Shown here in pieces: positions 17,354-26,543 of a DNA stretch of 55,959 bases. Numbering within the stretch: position 1 is the first letter of the stretch; the number at the start of each line of letters is the position of its first letter. Where the stretch lies: positions 41,908-97,866 of the forward strand of contig WSNO01000016.1 of NCBI GenBank assembly GCA_009773415.1, in the 5' to 3' direction. A program made the translations under genes and the position numbers. The notes beneath the pieces are model-generated. The model was not told the origin of the DNA and did no database searches. It saw nothing but the letters and a program-made list of their open reading frames with translations. Source of the stretch: Nitrospirota bacterium (GTDB taxonomy: Bacteria > Nitrospirota > Thermodesulfovibrionia > Thermodesulfovibrionales > Dissulfurispiraceae).

Positions 17354-18436
17354 TTACCGTAATTTTAATGTCGCCAAACTAAAGAGTGCAAGTATTATTC
17401 CTGCTATCCAGAACCTGACGATGATCTTGGGCTCAGACCATCCTTTCAGCTCAAAGTGATGATGTATAGGAGCCATCCTGAATATCCTTTTTCCGGTAAG
17501 CCTGAACGAAACAACCTGCAACACAACCGAAACAGTCTCCAGAACAAAAATACCGCCGACTATTGCAAGCACAATCTCATGCTTGGTGATGACGGCGAGA
17601 GTGCCGAGCGCGCCGCCGAGCGAAAGAGAACCGACATCTCCCATAAAGACTTCGGCCGGATAGGCATTGTACCAGAGGAATCCGAGCGAGGCTCCGAGCA
17701 GCGCGCCGCAGAAAACAGTGAGCTCCCCGATACCCGGCAGATAGAGCACCTGCAGATACCGGGCAAACTGTGCGTGCCCCGACAGATATGTCAGTGCGCC
17801 GTTTGCAATGGTTGCGATAGCGACCAGTCCGATTGCCAGTCCGTCGATGCCGTCGGTCAGATTCACCGCATTGGATGATCCGACAATGACAAGCACTGAA
17901 AAAGGAATATAAAAGATGCCCATGTCGAACAACCACTTCTTGAAAAATGGCACGCTGAGAATGGTGGTATACGGGTCGTATGGATTGGCATACAGGAATA
18001 TGCCGATAATAAGCGCCAGCAGCATCTGGGCGCCGAATTTGTACAGTGCCCGCAGCCCTTTCGGATTTTTCTTGACCGCCTTCAGGTAATCATCCAGAAA
18101 TCCGATTGCGCCGAACCCGAGCAATGCAATCATGATAACCCAGGTGTAAACATTGCGGAAGTTCCCCCAGAAAATCATCGCAACGGTAACAGACAGCAAA
18201 ATGATGAGACCGCCCATAGTCGGGGTCCCTGCTTTCTTCAGGTGCGTCTGCGGTCCGTCATCGCGAATCTGTTGCGTCATGCTGATCTGCCTGAGCCATG
18301 AAATAATTGCCGGCGCGGTCAAAAACGTTACAACAAGCGCGGTCAACGCGGCCAGAGACGTCCGAAAAGTAATATATCGGAAAACATTAAAGACTGAACT
18401 GATATCGGTAAAGCCATATAAAAATTCGTATAGCAC
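17354..18436 (-). CDS. mraY: Phospho-N-acetylmuramoyl-pentapeptide-transferase MraY
   Basis: This 360-residue membrane enzyme makes lipid I from UDP-MurNAc-pentapeptide and undecaprenyl phosphate. About ten helices, the N-terminal KKAGTPTMGG motif, NAVNLTDGIDGLA, and the C-terminal APIHHHFELKGW motif are all present. The GTG at 18436, with GGGGGAA before it, gives exactly the length of E. coli MraY and starts as the family does (LYEFLYGF); an upstream TTG would add 13 residues. The gene is 63 nt downstream of murF. Confidence 0.97.
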   Translation of the reverse strand: MLYEFLYGFTDISSVFNVFRYITFRTSLAALTALVVTFLTAPAIISWLRQISMTQQIRDDGPQTHLKKAGTPTMGGLIILLSVTVAMIFWGNFRNVYTWVIMIALLGFGAIGFLDDYLKAVKKNPKGLRALYKFGAQMLLALIIGIFLYANPYDPYTTILSVPFFKKWLFDMGIFYIPFSVLVIVGSSNAVNLTDGIDGLAIGLVAIATIANGALTYLSGHAQFARYLQVLYLPGIGELTVFCGALLGASLGFLWYNAYPAEVFMGDVGSLSLGGALGTLAVITKHEIVLAIVGGIFVLETVSVVLQVVSFRLTGKRIFRMAPIHHHFELKGWSEPKIIVRFWIAGIILALFSLATLKLR

Positions 18437-18499
18437 CGTTCCCCCATTGATCGTCGCATAAACAGAAATCAACAAAATCCGTCAATGAACAGTATTTTC

Positions 18500-19888
18500 T
18501 TACTTCTTACTTGCCTCAATCCCCAGCCCCTCGCAGACCCGTTCCATGCGCATCCCGCGGGATCCCTTAATCAGCATGCAATCGCCCTTCCGCAAGAGTG
18601 GTCGCAGTATCCGCACTGCATCAGATGCATCACCGGCACTCACCGCATTTTCTCCAAAGGCTGCAACAGCATGGCGCATTCGCGTGCCGACCCCGATGAA
18701 AAGATCGACCCCTTCGGTCTTCAGTCTGCTGCCGACATCGAAATGATACGCGGCTTCGCGGTCTCCAAGTTCCAGCATGTCGCCAAGCACCGCCACCATG
18801 CGCCTGCGCAAAGGATCGGACTCTCTCCGGCTGAAGCGAACCAGCTCATCGACAGCTGCATTCACAGATGACGGATTCGCATTATAGACATCGGACAGCA
18901 CCGTAATGCCCTCATGCAGGAACACGGAAAAGCGCATCTGCACTCCCGAAAACGCTTCCAGTCCGCGGCGGATATCCTGAATCGAAATGCCGAGCGACGC
19001 TCCCGCCGCTGCCGCCGCGAGGGCATTGGCAACATTGAATGAACCGGCAAGCTGCAGCGAAATTTCGGCCGCATCCGCTCCGATATGCAGAATAAAGCTG
19101 ATGCCGGAATCAGTGGTCATAAGTGATGATCCCCGTATATCGGCGTGCGGGTTATCTATGCCGAAGCTGATTATTTTACCGCGAAAAACACTTTTTACGC
19201 CATCCATGAGGAACACATCGTCAGCATTGACGATTGCCGTCCGGATATAGGGGAGAAGCTCCAGCTCGGCGTCGCGCACGCGCTCCAGCGATCCGAAGCC
19301 TTCAAGATGTTCCATCCCGATGTTGGTAATGATTCCGATGTCAGGCCTTGCGATTTCACAGAGCTCGCGCACGTCTCCCGGCCTGTTCGTGCCCATTTCG
19401 ACGACCACTATCTGCGCAGTATCGGGTTTGCGCAGCAACGAAAGCGGCAAGCCGATATGATTGTTCAGATTTCCTGCACTCTTATAAACAGACAAGAGCA
19501 CTGAAAGAACAGACGCGGTGAATTCCTTGGTCGTGGTCTTTCCGTTGCTGCCGACCACGGCGATGACGGGATACATAAAACGGAGACGAATCAATCTCGC
19601 CCACAGCTGCATTGCGACAAGCGGATCAGCAACAGCGACAACGCTTTTATGCTGAAAGAGATGACAGAGCGATGCGCGATCAAAATCGCGTGCGATCACC
19701 GCACCGCCGGCCTGTTGCAGAACAGTGGGCAGAAAGGTGTGGCCGTCATGCCGTTCACCCTTAATCGCAAAGAAAAGCTCTCCTTCACGGATGGTGCGTG
19801 AGTCGATCGATACGCCCGCAAAGCTCTCAGGTCCGCGGGAGAGCGCTTCGCCGCCGGTAACGGCCAGAAGGTCTGCAAGAGTCAGCAT
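18500..19888 (-). CDS. murF: UDP-MurNAc-tripeptide--D-Ala-D-Ala ligase MurF
   Basis: This 462-residue ligase adds the Ddl product to the UDP-MurNAc tripeptide. It has the N-terminal SIDSRTIREGELFFAIKGER motif, P-loop VVGSNGKTTTKEF, the EMGTNRPGDV motif and the C-terminal LGDMLELG motif. The start overlaps the murE end by 7 nt, which implies coupled translation. Confidence 0.97.
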   Translation of the reverse strand: MLTLADLLAVTGGEALSRGPESFAGVSIDSRTIREGELFFAIKGERHDGHTFLPTVLQQAGGAVIARDFDRASLCHLFQHKSVVAVADPLVAMQLWARLIRLRFMYPVIAVVGSNGKTTTKEFTASVLSVLLSVYKSAGNLNNHIGLPLSLLRKPDTAQIVVVEMGTNRPGDVRELCEIARPDIGIITNIGMEHLEGFGSLERVRDAELELLPYIRTAIVNADDVFLMDGVKSVFRGKIISFGIDNPHADIRGSSLMTTDSGISFILHIGADAAEISLQLAGSFNVANALAAAAAGASLGISIQDIRRGLEAFSGVQMRFSVFLHEGITVLSDVYNANPSSVNAAVDELVRFSRRESDPLRRRMVAVLGDMLELGDREAAYHFDVGSRLKTEGVDLFIGVGTRMRHAVAAFGENAVSAGDASDAVRILRPLLRKGDCMLIKGSRGMRMERVCEGLGIEASKK

Positions 19889-21546
19889 GTGCGGGACATG
19901 CCTGATCGCTTTGTGCGTCGTGCGCCTCGTGCATGCCGCTCCATTGAACGCCGAATCGCTTCTTCCAGCACCTCCCGGTCGCTGAAGAGATGACGCGTTC
20001 CCTTAATCTCCTGATAATCCTCATGACCCTTGCCGGCAATCACAATAATATCGCCCGGCGAAGCCAGCTCGACCGCCATGGCAATTGCTGCCCGACGGTC
20101 ATGGATGACAATGTAGTTGTCTTTCCGGATACCTGCCTCTATCTCACGGACAATGGCCTTCGGATCTTCAAAGCGCGGGTTGTCCGATGTCAGGATGACG
20201 AAATAACTCAGGCGGGAGGCAATTTCCCCCATTCTCGGTCGCTTCCCCTGGTCGCGGTTTCCTCCGCAGCCGAATACGGTAATAATACGGCCCTGTCCGT
20301 TTACTTGCGGCAAGAAAAGATAATCATCACGCTTTTTTCCACGTGCCGGGCGTCGGCCAGCACCAGAAAGTTCCAGCAGCGCCCGGGCATTCTGCAGCAG
20401 CCGTTCGAGGGCGTCTTCAGTATGGGCATAGTCGATAATTGCCAGATAGCGCTGCCCGACGGCAACTCTCTCAAACCGGCCCCTGACCACTGCTGTTGAC
20501 TTGATGCCCTCCTTCAGCGCGGAATCCGGAACCCCAAGACCGACGGCAACGGTCACCGCAGCCAGAATATTCAAGACATTGGTCGTGCCGATCATCGGCG
20601 ATTCCAGATCAAGAAAACGCTCCCCCCCAGACGTTTTTATGCGGAATGTGCAGGACGTATGTTCGAATCCAGGGTCAACGCGGTTTGCATACACGTCTGC
20701 CTCCTCGTTGTGCATCGCATACGTCAGAATCCTGATATCTTTGCCATGATCTTGTTCCGAACGAAGCTGGTCCACGAGGGTCCGGCCATATGCATCATCG
20801 ACATTGACGGCAGCAATTCCGCCGGGGATGAGCAGTTCTGCGAAAAGGCGTTGTTTCGCGTGAAAATAATTCTCCATGGTTCCATGAAAATCAAGGTGGT
20901 CACGCGTCAGGTTGGTAAACACTGCAGCTCGAAACTGTGTCCCATCCACTCGCCGTTGTGCCAGAGCATGCGACGACACCTCGCTGACTGCATACCCGCA
21001 TCCGGCGTCCGCCATGGTTCTGAGCAGCTTCTGAAAATCGGCAGCCTCGGGAGTGGTATGAGATGCCGCATAAACCCGGTCGCCGACCATGTAATTGATG
21101 GTGCCGATAAGACCGACTTTGTGCTGCAATGCTTCAAGAATGGACTTCAGAATATATGACGTTGTGGTTTTTCCGTTCGTTCCGGTGATGCCGATGACGC
21201 CGATTTCTGAAGACGGATATCCGTAAAAACGCGCGGCACAGCCCGCGAGCGCTTCCCGTGAGTCGTTGACGCCAATCCACGCAATGGCCGGGTAGTCACG
21301 CAGGAATGCATCAAGCTCGGTCCGGCCCTGCTCGTAGATTATCGCGACAGCCCCCTTGCCAATAGCCTGCCCGATGAATGAGTGTCCATCGCTCTTGCCT
21401 CCCCGAACGGCAACGAAAAGGTTCCCCGCCTCAACTCTCCGCGAATCATGCTGTATGCCCGTCAGTTGCGCGTTTAGGTTTCCTGCGAACATATCCCCGG
21501 GCCGGATGAGATCGCGAACATGCAGAGGAAACTGAGATCCGCTCAT
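19882..21546 (-). CDS. murE: UDP-MurNAc-L-Ala-D-Glu--2,6-diaminopimelate ligase MurE
   Basis: This 554-residue Mur ligase has the P-loop TGTNGKT (121-127), SEVSSHAL (188-195) and the DNPR motif (455-458) of meso-diaminopimelate-specific enzymes. It is longer than E. coli MurE (495). Part of the excess is an insertion at about 393-419 between the helix ARALLELSG and the strand IITVFGCGGNRD, with basic residues followed by a hydrophobic DDYLFLPQV. The C-terminus ends in an Arg-rich tail (HARGARRTKRSG). The start overlaps ftsI by 4 nt. Confidence 0.96.
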   Translation of the reverse strand: MSGSQFPLHVRDLIRPGDMFAGNLNAQLTGIQHDSRRVEAGNLFVAVRGGKSDGHSFIGQAIGKGAVAIIYEQGRTELDAFLRDYPAIAWIGVNDSREALAGCAARFYGYPSSEIGVIGITGTNGKTTTSYILKSILEALQHKVGLIGTINYMVGDRVYAASHTTPEAADFQKLLRTMADAGCGYAVSEVSSHALAQRRVDGTQFRAAVFTNLTRDHLDFHGTMENYFHAKQRLFAELLIPGGIAAVNVDDAYGRTLVDQLRSEQDHGKDIRILTYAMHNEEADVYANRVDPGFEHTSCTFRIKTSGGERFLDLESPMIGTTNVLNILAAVTVAVGLGVPDSALKEGIKSTAVVRGRFERVAVGQRYLAIIDYAHTEDALERLLQNARALLELSGAGRRPARGKKRDDYLFLPQVNGQGRIITVFGCGGNRDQGKRPRMGEIASRLSYFVILTSDNPRFEDPKAIVREIEAGIRKDNYIVIHDRRAAIAMAVELASPGDIIVIAGKGHEDYQEIKGTRHLFSDREVLEEAIRRSMERHARGARRTKRSGMSRTC

Positions 21547-23255
21547 GGGTACACTCGCTCTCTGTTCGATACGAGCAGAAGTCCCCGCTCGCGCTGGTCA
21601 TCGCGCGGGACGCTCAGATACGAAAGAGATTCATTGGCTATTGCCTTGAATGCAGGTCCCGCAACAACACCGCCGTAGATAGCCCCTTTGGGTTCATGAA
21701 CCACAACAATCATTGCAATGCGGGGATCGTCGGCAGGAACAAAACCGACAAATGAGCTGACATATCTTTCTTTGGAATACCGCTTGGTACGCTGGTCAAA
21801 GAGCTGCGCAGTTCCGGTTTTTCCGGCTACCTGATTGCCGTCAATCGAAGCTGATTTTGCAGTGCCGCCCTCTTCTGTCACCCGTTTGAGGATGGAGCGG
21901 AATGCGATTGCTGTCTTCTCAGAAAGCACTCTCTCCTTTTCATTATTGGCCCTGTATACCTGCTGTCCTTGCGGCGTCCGTATTTCAGCGACAACGTGCG
22001 GCTTGACAAGCAGACCGCCGTTCGCAATGACGGCGTAGGCGCGAAGAACCTGCAGAGGCGTCACCGCAATTTCCTGGCCTATCGAAATCGCCCCGATAGA
22101 CATGCCTGACCACTTGTCAGGATGGCGGACCAGGCCGGAGACTTCACCTGCAAGGTCGATGCCGGTTCTTTCACCAAATCCGAATTTTTTCACATAATCG
22201 TAAACCCGCTGTTTGCCGAGCCCCAGGCCGATCTTGATCGTGCCGACATTGGACGACTTTTGAATGACCTCTTCAAAACTCAGCACACCGTTCCGGTGGT
22301 CGTCCTTGATGCGTCTGCCGCCGACTTCAACTGTTCCGGCGCTGCAGTCAAACATGGACCTGGAATTGACCGTGCCTTCTTCCAGCGCTGCGCTGCCGAC
22401 AACTACCTTGAACGTTGATCCTGGCTCGTAGCTGTCGGTAATGGCCCGATTGCGCAGTTTCTGCATCGACGTGCCGGATGCATTGTTCAGATTGTAGGCA
22501 GGACGGTTTGCCAGCGCCAGAATCTCGCCGGTATGCGGGTTCATCATGATGATGGTAGCAGATGCTGCATGCCACTTTGCCATGATTTCGTCAAGATTCT
22601 TTTCAACAATGTGCTGCAGTCCTTCATCAACGGTCAGCACGACATCATTGCCCTTCAGCTCTTTCATTGAGCCTTCTGAAAGGGTTTGCCCGCGGGCATC
22701 CTTTCCCTTCGTCAATTTCTCAGTCTGTGTTGAAAGCTGTTTGTCGAGCTCACGCTCTATCCCCTCCAGCCCGGTATTGTCTGAATTCACAAAACCTACA
22801 ACATGCGAAGCGAGCGAGCCCTTCGGATAATAGCGCTTCAACTCCGGAATAAAGCCGATTCCCTTCAGTTTCATATCCCTGATGCGCTGCGCCCGCGCAA
22901 GCTCAACTTTTCGCTCGACCCAGTAAAAGCGCTTGTCGGCATTCAGCTTGGTGAGCACGACCCGGGCATCGCTTCCCAGTTCTCGTGACAGGGACTTCGC
23001 AACATCATCATGAGCAGAAATTTCAGCGGGATCGCAAAAGACCGATTCGGTCTCGAGGTTGACGGCAAGCTCACGTCCCATGCGGTCATAAATAATACCG
23101 CGCTTGACCGGAATGTTCTCCTGCTTGGTCTGCTGGCCTCGGGCCTTGGCGAGAAACCAGTCGTGGTTCATCACCATGATATCGGCAAGACGAACGACAA
23201 CAGCAATGAACGCCACAGATATTATTGCTACGAGTACCATCCCGCGCCTGTTCAT
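21543..23255 (-). CDS. ftsI: Septal peptidoglycan transpeptidase FtsI (PBP3)
   Basis: This 570-residue class B penicillin-binding protein cross-links septal peptidoglycan. It has one N-terminal transmembrane helix (7-28), a pedestal domain with VKRGIIYDRMGRELA (50-64), and the transpeptidase motifs S280-T-F-K283, S334-S-N336 and K479-T-G481. It lacks a C-terminal PASTA domain. The ftsL-like gene precedes it by 52 nt. Confidence 0.96.
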   Translation of the reverse strand: MNRRGMVLVAIISVAFIAVVVRLADIMVMNHDWFLAKARGQQTKQENIPVKRGIIYDRMGRELAVNLETESVFCDPAEISAHDDVAKSLSRELGSDARVVLTKLNADKRFYWVERKVELARAQRIRDMKLKGIGFIPELKRYYPKGSLASHVVGFVNSDNTGLEGIERELDKQLSTQTEKLTKGKDARGQTLSEGSMKELKGNDVVLTVDEGLQHIVEKNLDEIMAKWHAASATIIMMNPHTGEILALANRPAYNLNNASGTSMQKLRNRAITDSYEPGSTFKVVVGSAALEEGTVNSRSMFDCSAGTVEVGGRRIKDDHRNGVLSFEEVIQKSSNVGTIKIGLGLGKQRVYDYVKKFGFGERTGIDLAGEVSGLVRHPDKWSGMSIGAISIGQEIAVTPLQVLRAYAVIANGGLLVKPHVVAEIRTPQGQQVYRANNEKERVLSEKTAIAFRSILKRVTEEGGTAKSASIDGNQVAGKTGTAQLFDQRTKRYSKERYVSSFVGFVPADDPRIAMIVVVHEPKGAIYGGVVAGPAFKAIANESLSYLSVPRDDQRERGLLLVSNRERVYP

Positions 23256-23307
23256 GCTGTTGCACTCCGCTGTATCATGGTGTCAGAGCCCGGCTTCCTC
23301 CTGTGAA

Positions 23308-23664
23308 TCAATCACGCGCAACCCTGCTGTCGCGGGGGCCGGGAACAAAGGAAGCCGTATATGTGGCGCCCTGGCGGCCGTTTTTTACGTGAACAACTTT
23401 CATGCGATCGGGAAAAACAAGATTGCCGTCGGCGCTGGCCACCGCCTCAAAGCGCTTAACGGCAATCAGGCTCGCACGCTCCGCACCGAGCACCTTCCCT
23501 TCCTTCATCAGTTCAATTTTTTTATGATCAAGCGAACTCAGCTGATATTCGAGCGACACGACTGCTGAACGAATCCAGACAATGGTAAAAACAAGCAGAA
23601 CAGCGCAGGCAAGAGCAGATGCCTTCCAGACAACGCTAAAATGTGATCTTCTCCGCTGTATCAT
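23308..23664 (-). CDS. ftsL: FtsL-like cell division protein
   Basis: The 118 residues have a short basic cytoplasmic tail (MIQRRRSH), one transmembrane helix (about 12-32) and a heptad-like periplasmic segment (about 33-72, SLEYQLSSLDHKKIELMKEGK). That architecture and its position between rsmH and ftsI identify FtsL, a family too divergent to name by motif. The remaining tail is polar. The start overlaps rsmH by 4 nt (ATGA). Confidence 0.85.
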   Translation of the reverse strand: MIQRRRSHFSVVWKASALACAVLLVFTIVWIRSAVVSLEYQLSSLDHKKIELMKEGKVLGAERASLIAVKRFEAVASADGNLVFPDRMKVVHVKNGRQGATYTASFVPGPRDSRVARD

Positions 23665-24533
23665 AACCGTTCACACCCCCTCAGTTTTGCGCTTCGCGCA
23701 GCCGGATTTCTGCGCGTCTCGTCGCGGCTTGCAGCAATAGGCTTCTTGGCAAGAAGCAGAACACGTCCTTCGCGCGCGCTGTTGCGCATGAACTGCTTTA
23801 CCATCCTGTCTTCCAGCGAGTGGTAAGAAAGAACACAGAGTCTGCCGCCCGCTCTCAGCAAACCTTCCGCAGCTGCCAGACCATTCTGCAGTTGCTCCAT
23901 CTCACGATTCACCGCAATCCGCAGCGCCTGAAACGTTCGCGTTGCCGGATGTGTCTTCCCGCGACGACCGTATGCCGCACTAACCACGTCGGCAAGCTGC
24001 GCGCAGGTGTCAATAGATGCATTCCGTCGTTCGGCAACGATCCGCCGGACAATCCGCCGGGCAAAATGTTCTTCGCCGTACTCCCGGAGAATACGCTCCA
24101 GATCGGCTTCCGATGCCTTGTTCACGAAATGCCAGGCGCTCTCCTCCTGATCCGGGTCCATCCGCATATCGAGCCGATGCTCCGACTGAAAACTGAATCC
24201 GCGCTCATGGTCTTTCAGCTGCATCATCGAAACGCCGAGGTCAAGGAGAATGCCGTCGCACTGGCTGAACTCCCGCGCTGCCGCAACCGCCGACATATCG
24301 GCAAACGCCGTTTTCTGCAGAACAACCCGCTCATTGCCCAGCCGCTTTGAAGCTTTCCGCAAGGCAGCGCTGTCGCGATCAAGGCCGAGCAGTCGTCCGC
24401 AGGGGCCCAGTTTTTTGAGAATTGCCTCGCTGTGTCCGCCGAGACCGACCGTTGCGTCGATATATTTGCCGTCCTGTTTCACCGCAAGCATCGTCATGAC
24501 CTCTTCAAGCAATACCGGAACATGTTCGTCCAT
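23661..24533 (-). CDS. rsmH: 16S rRNA (cytosine1402-N4)-methyltransferase RsmH
   Basis: This 290-residue SAM methyltransferase (MraW) modifies C1402 in the 16S P-site. It begins with HVPVLLEEVM and has the SAM motif DATVGLGGHSEAIL (about 26-39), DGILLDLGVSMMQL and the C-terminal LSYHSLEDRMVKQF motif. The start codon overlaps the mraZ stop (TAATG). Confidence 0.97.
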   Translation of the reverse strand: MDEHVPVLLEEVMTMLAVKQDGKYIDATVGLGGHSEAILKKLGPCGRLLGLDRDSAALRKASKRLGNERVVLQKTAFADMSAVAAAREFSQCDGILLDLGVSMMQLKDHERGFSFQSEHRLDMRMDPDQEESAWHFVNKASEADLERILREYGEEHFARRIVRRIVAERRNASIDTCAQLADVVSAAYGRRGKTHPATRTFQALRIAVNREMEQLQNGLAAAEGLLRAGGRLCVLSYHSLEDRMVKQFMRNSAREGRVLLLAKKPIAASRDETRRNPAARSAKLRGCERL

Positions 24534-24988
24534 TACAATCCATACCCGGCAAGCGCCGCGCTGAACGCCTTGGCATCGACCTTTTCAGGATTGGTGACCG
24601 CATCCCACGCGGACTTATCCCACAGTTCAATCTTGTCCAGCAGACCGACCATGACGATGTCGGACGCAATGCCCGCATCAACACGCAGTTCATACGGGAC
24701 CAGAATGCGCCCCTGCTTATCCAGTTCGCATTCGGTGGCGGAAGCGATGACGCGGCGCAGAAAGTACTTTACCGCCTCATCGGACTTGGGGAGGGAGCGA
24801 ACCTTATCCTGAAGTTTTGCCAATTCTTCAACAGGATAGACATGCAAACACTTGTCAAAGTCCGCATTGGTGATATATAGTTTGGAATTGTTATAGGTGG
24901 AAAGAATGACTTCGCGCAAAGGAGCAGGGATGACAATTCGCCCTTTGGGGTCCAGCGAATAGTAATATTTGCCATGAAAAGAGCTCAT
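24533..24988 (-). CDS. mraZ: Transcriptional regulator MraZ
   Basis: This 151-residue AbrB-like double-SpoVT domain protein binds the dcw promoter. Both repeats have the signature (YSLDPKGRIVIPAPLR about 10-23; ELDKQGRILVPYELR about 84-98). I chose the ATG at 24988; in-frame GTG codons sit at 24994 and 24997, and GGTGGAG abuts the ATG, so the exact start is uncertain. The operator boxes run up to this start, which points to autoregulation. Confidence 0.95.
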   Translation of the reverse strand: MSSFHGKYYYSLDPKGRIVIPAPLREVILSTYNNSKLYITNADFDKCLHVYPVEELAKLQDKVRSLPKSDEAVKYFLRRVIASATECELDKQGRILVPYELRVDAGIASDIVMVGLLDKIELWDKSAWDAVTNPEKVDAKAFSAALAGYGL

Positions 24989-24992
24989 CTCC

Positions 24993-25017
24993 ACCACTTT
25001 CTACCACTTTTTACCAC
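24993..25017 (-). promoter_or_regulatory. MraZ-type operator: three GTGGT boxes at 10-bp spacing
   Basis: On the minus strand the pentamer GTGGT occurs three times with centre spacing of exactly 10 bp (25013-25017, 25003-25007, 24993-24997), separated by aaaaa and agaaa. This matches the TGG-type direct repeats one helical turn apart bound by MraZ in E. coli. The boxes cover the predicted start of transcription and reach the mraZ ribosome site. The identity of the bound protein is inferred from family knowledge. Confidence 0.8.
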
Positions 25018-25019
25018 TG

Positions 25020-25048
25020 ATGATAAAAGAATAAGCGGGTTGTGTCAA
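25020..25048 (-). promoter_or_regulatory. Promoter of the dcw operon
   Basis: Minus strand: TTGACA (25043-25048), 17-bp spacer, TATCAT (25020-25025). This is a near-consensus sigma-70 type promoter, with transcription expected to start near 25013, inside the MraZ boxes. Confidence 0.82.
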
Positions 25049-25137
25049 GCAAAAAATACATGTTTTTTCAATGTCATATATAATGTGGATGAGAACAACT
25101 CTGAACACCAGATATTGTGGTTTTAGGACGGCAACTT

Positions 25138-26304
25138 ATGTACCATGAGGAACTCAATGAGATGAGGAGGCGCGGACTTGTACGCATCGTGCGGGATCGC
25201 GACTGCACTGCAACCCTCTCGTCAGGTGGGACAGCACGGATTATTCTCGATGGAAAAGAGTTCCTCCACTTCTCCTCAAACGACTACCTGGGACTTGCCT
25301 TTCACTCCGACTTGATTGCCGCAGCGAGTGCGGCTCTTGATGCGTGCGGCACCGGCGCAGGAGCAGCGCGACTGCTCGGCGGCGGGACACATCATCACCG
25401 CCTTCTGGAAAAGCAGACAGCCCAATTTAAGGGAACTGAAGACGCGCTCCTGTTCAACTCAGGGTACACGGCAAACCTCAGCGCAATTCCCGCGCTGGCC
25501 GGTGAAGGGGACATCATCTTCAGCGATGAACTGAACCACGCCAGCATTATAGACGGCTGTCGCCTCAGCAGGGCGAAAACCGTTATCTACCGGCATTGCA
25601 ATGCGGACCACCTGCAGGAACTGCTGAGTACTGAACAGGGAAAGCGCAGGCTTGTCATTACCGACTCGGTCTTCAGCATGGATGGGAACATTGCGCCGAT
25701 TCCGGCTCTCTCCGCAGCATGTCACAATAGCAACGCCATCCTCTATATAGACGACGCGCACGGAACCGGAGTCCTCGGCGGTGGCTATGGAGTGCTGCGA
25801 CATTTCGGAATCCCTCCACAAGACCGTATTATCCAGATGGGCACCTATTCCAAGGCGCTCGGGTCCTTTGGCGCTTTTGTAGCCGCGCAGTCTGAAATCA
25901 TTCAGTGGCTTTTAAACTCAGCCCGCGGGTTCATCTTCTCAACGGCGCTGCCGGCAAGCGCTGCTGCGGCATCCCTGGCAGCGCTCCAACTCGTCGAGAC
26001 TGCTGATTCCTGCACTGCACGCCTGTGGGCAAACAGAAAGCTTCTTGTTGAAGGACTCTCCATTTTGGGATATGATGTATCGCGATCAGAAACTCCTATA
26101 CTGCCTCTGTTCGTCGGCGATATTGACAGAACGCTCCGCTGCAGCGACTATCTGAGAGAAAACGGTATTTTTGCCCCCGCCATTCGCCCCCCAACCGTTG
26201 CCACCCCTCGAATTCGCCTCACGGTGACAGCAGGACATACGCAAGGCGACATACGGAAGCTGCTGCATGTCCTTGAAGGATGGCCGTCAGCGCACTGCCC
26301 CTGA
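25138..26304 (+). CDS. bioF: 8-amino-7-oxononanoate synthase BioF
   Basis: This 388-residue PLP enzyme condenses pimeloyl-ACP/CoA with alanine in biotin synthesis. It has the family signature FSSNDYLGL, GAARLLGGGTHHH, LNHASIIDG, YIDDAHGTGVLG, and the PLP-lysine region GTYSKALGS. Related alpha-oxoamine synthases (Kbl, ALAS) share the fold, but the start and length (E. coli BioF 384) fit BioF. The ATG at 25138 has an AGGA site. The gene diverges from mraZ; bioD lies 21 kb away in this window. Confidence 0.92.
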   Translation: MYHEELNEMRRRGLVRIVRDRDCTATLSSGGTARIILDGKEFLHFSSNDYLGLAFHSDLIAAASAALDACGTGAGAARLLGGGTHHHRLLEKQTAQFKGTEDALLFNSGYTANLSAIPALAGEGDIIFSDELNHASIIDGCRLSRAKTVIYRHCNADHLQELLSTEQGKRRLVITDSVFSMDGNIAPIPALSAACHNSNAILYIDDAHGTGVLGGGYGVLRHFGIPPQDRIIQMGTYSKALGSFGAFVAAQSEIIQWLLNSARGFIFSTALPASAAAASLAALQLVETADSCTARLWANRKLLVEGLSILGYDVSRSETPILPLFVGDIDRTLRCSDYLRENGIFAPAIRPPTVATPRIRLTVTAGHTQGDIRKLLHVLEGWPSAHCP

Positions 26305-26407
26305 GGGGAACAAACTCTCACCGGCCCACGCTCCGGCATATATCTGCGTCATTCAACAAAAGACTCCCGATTCGCATTACTTGCCTGCCTGTGCGCTAAA
26401 CGCAGAC

Positions 26408-26439
26408 AAGCGGAAATAACAACGCGCTTGCTTCCGCTT
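26408..26439 (+). repeat. 8-bp inverted repeat downstream of bioF
   Basis: AAGCGGAA (26408-26415) and TTCCGCTT (26432-26439) form a perfect 8-bp stem with a 16-nt loop. No T-run follows, so it is not a classic intrinsic terminator. It is the only structure seen in the 240 bases between bioF and the next gene. Confidence 0.4.
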
Positions 26440-26478
26440 ATGACTCCCTGACAATTAACTGACGGAGTGATGCACAAA

Positions 26479-26507
26479 TTGATTCCGGCTTTGATTTATG
26501 GTACAAG
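26479..26507 (+). promoter_or_regulatory. Promoter of the PilZ-receiver gene
   Basis: TTGATT (26479-26484), 17-bp spacer, TACAAG (26502-26507), followed about 30 nt later by GGAGGATGAGG and the ATG at 26544. Confidence 0.6.
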
Positions 26508-26543
26508 TAATGAACATCAGCAAACGACCGGGAGGATGAGGAA

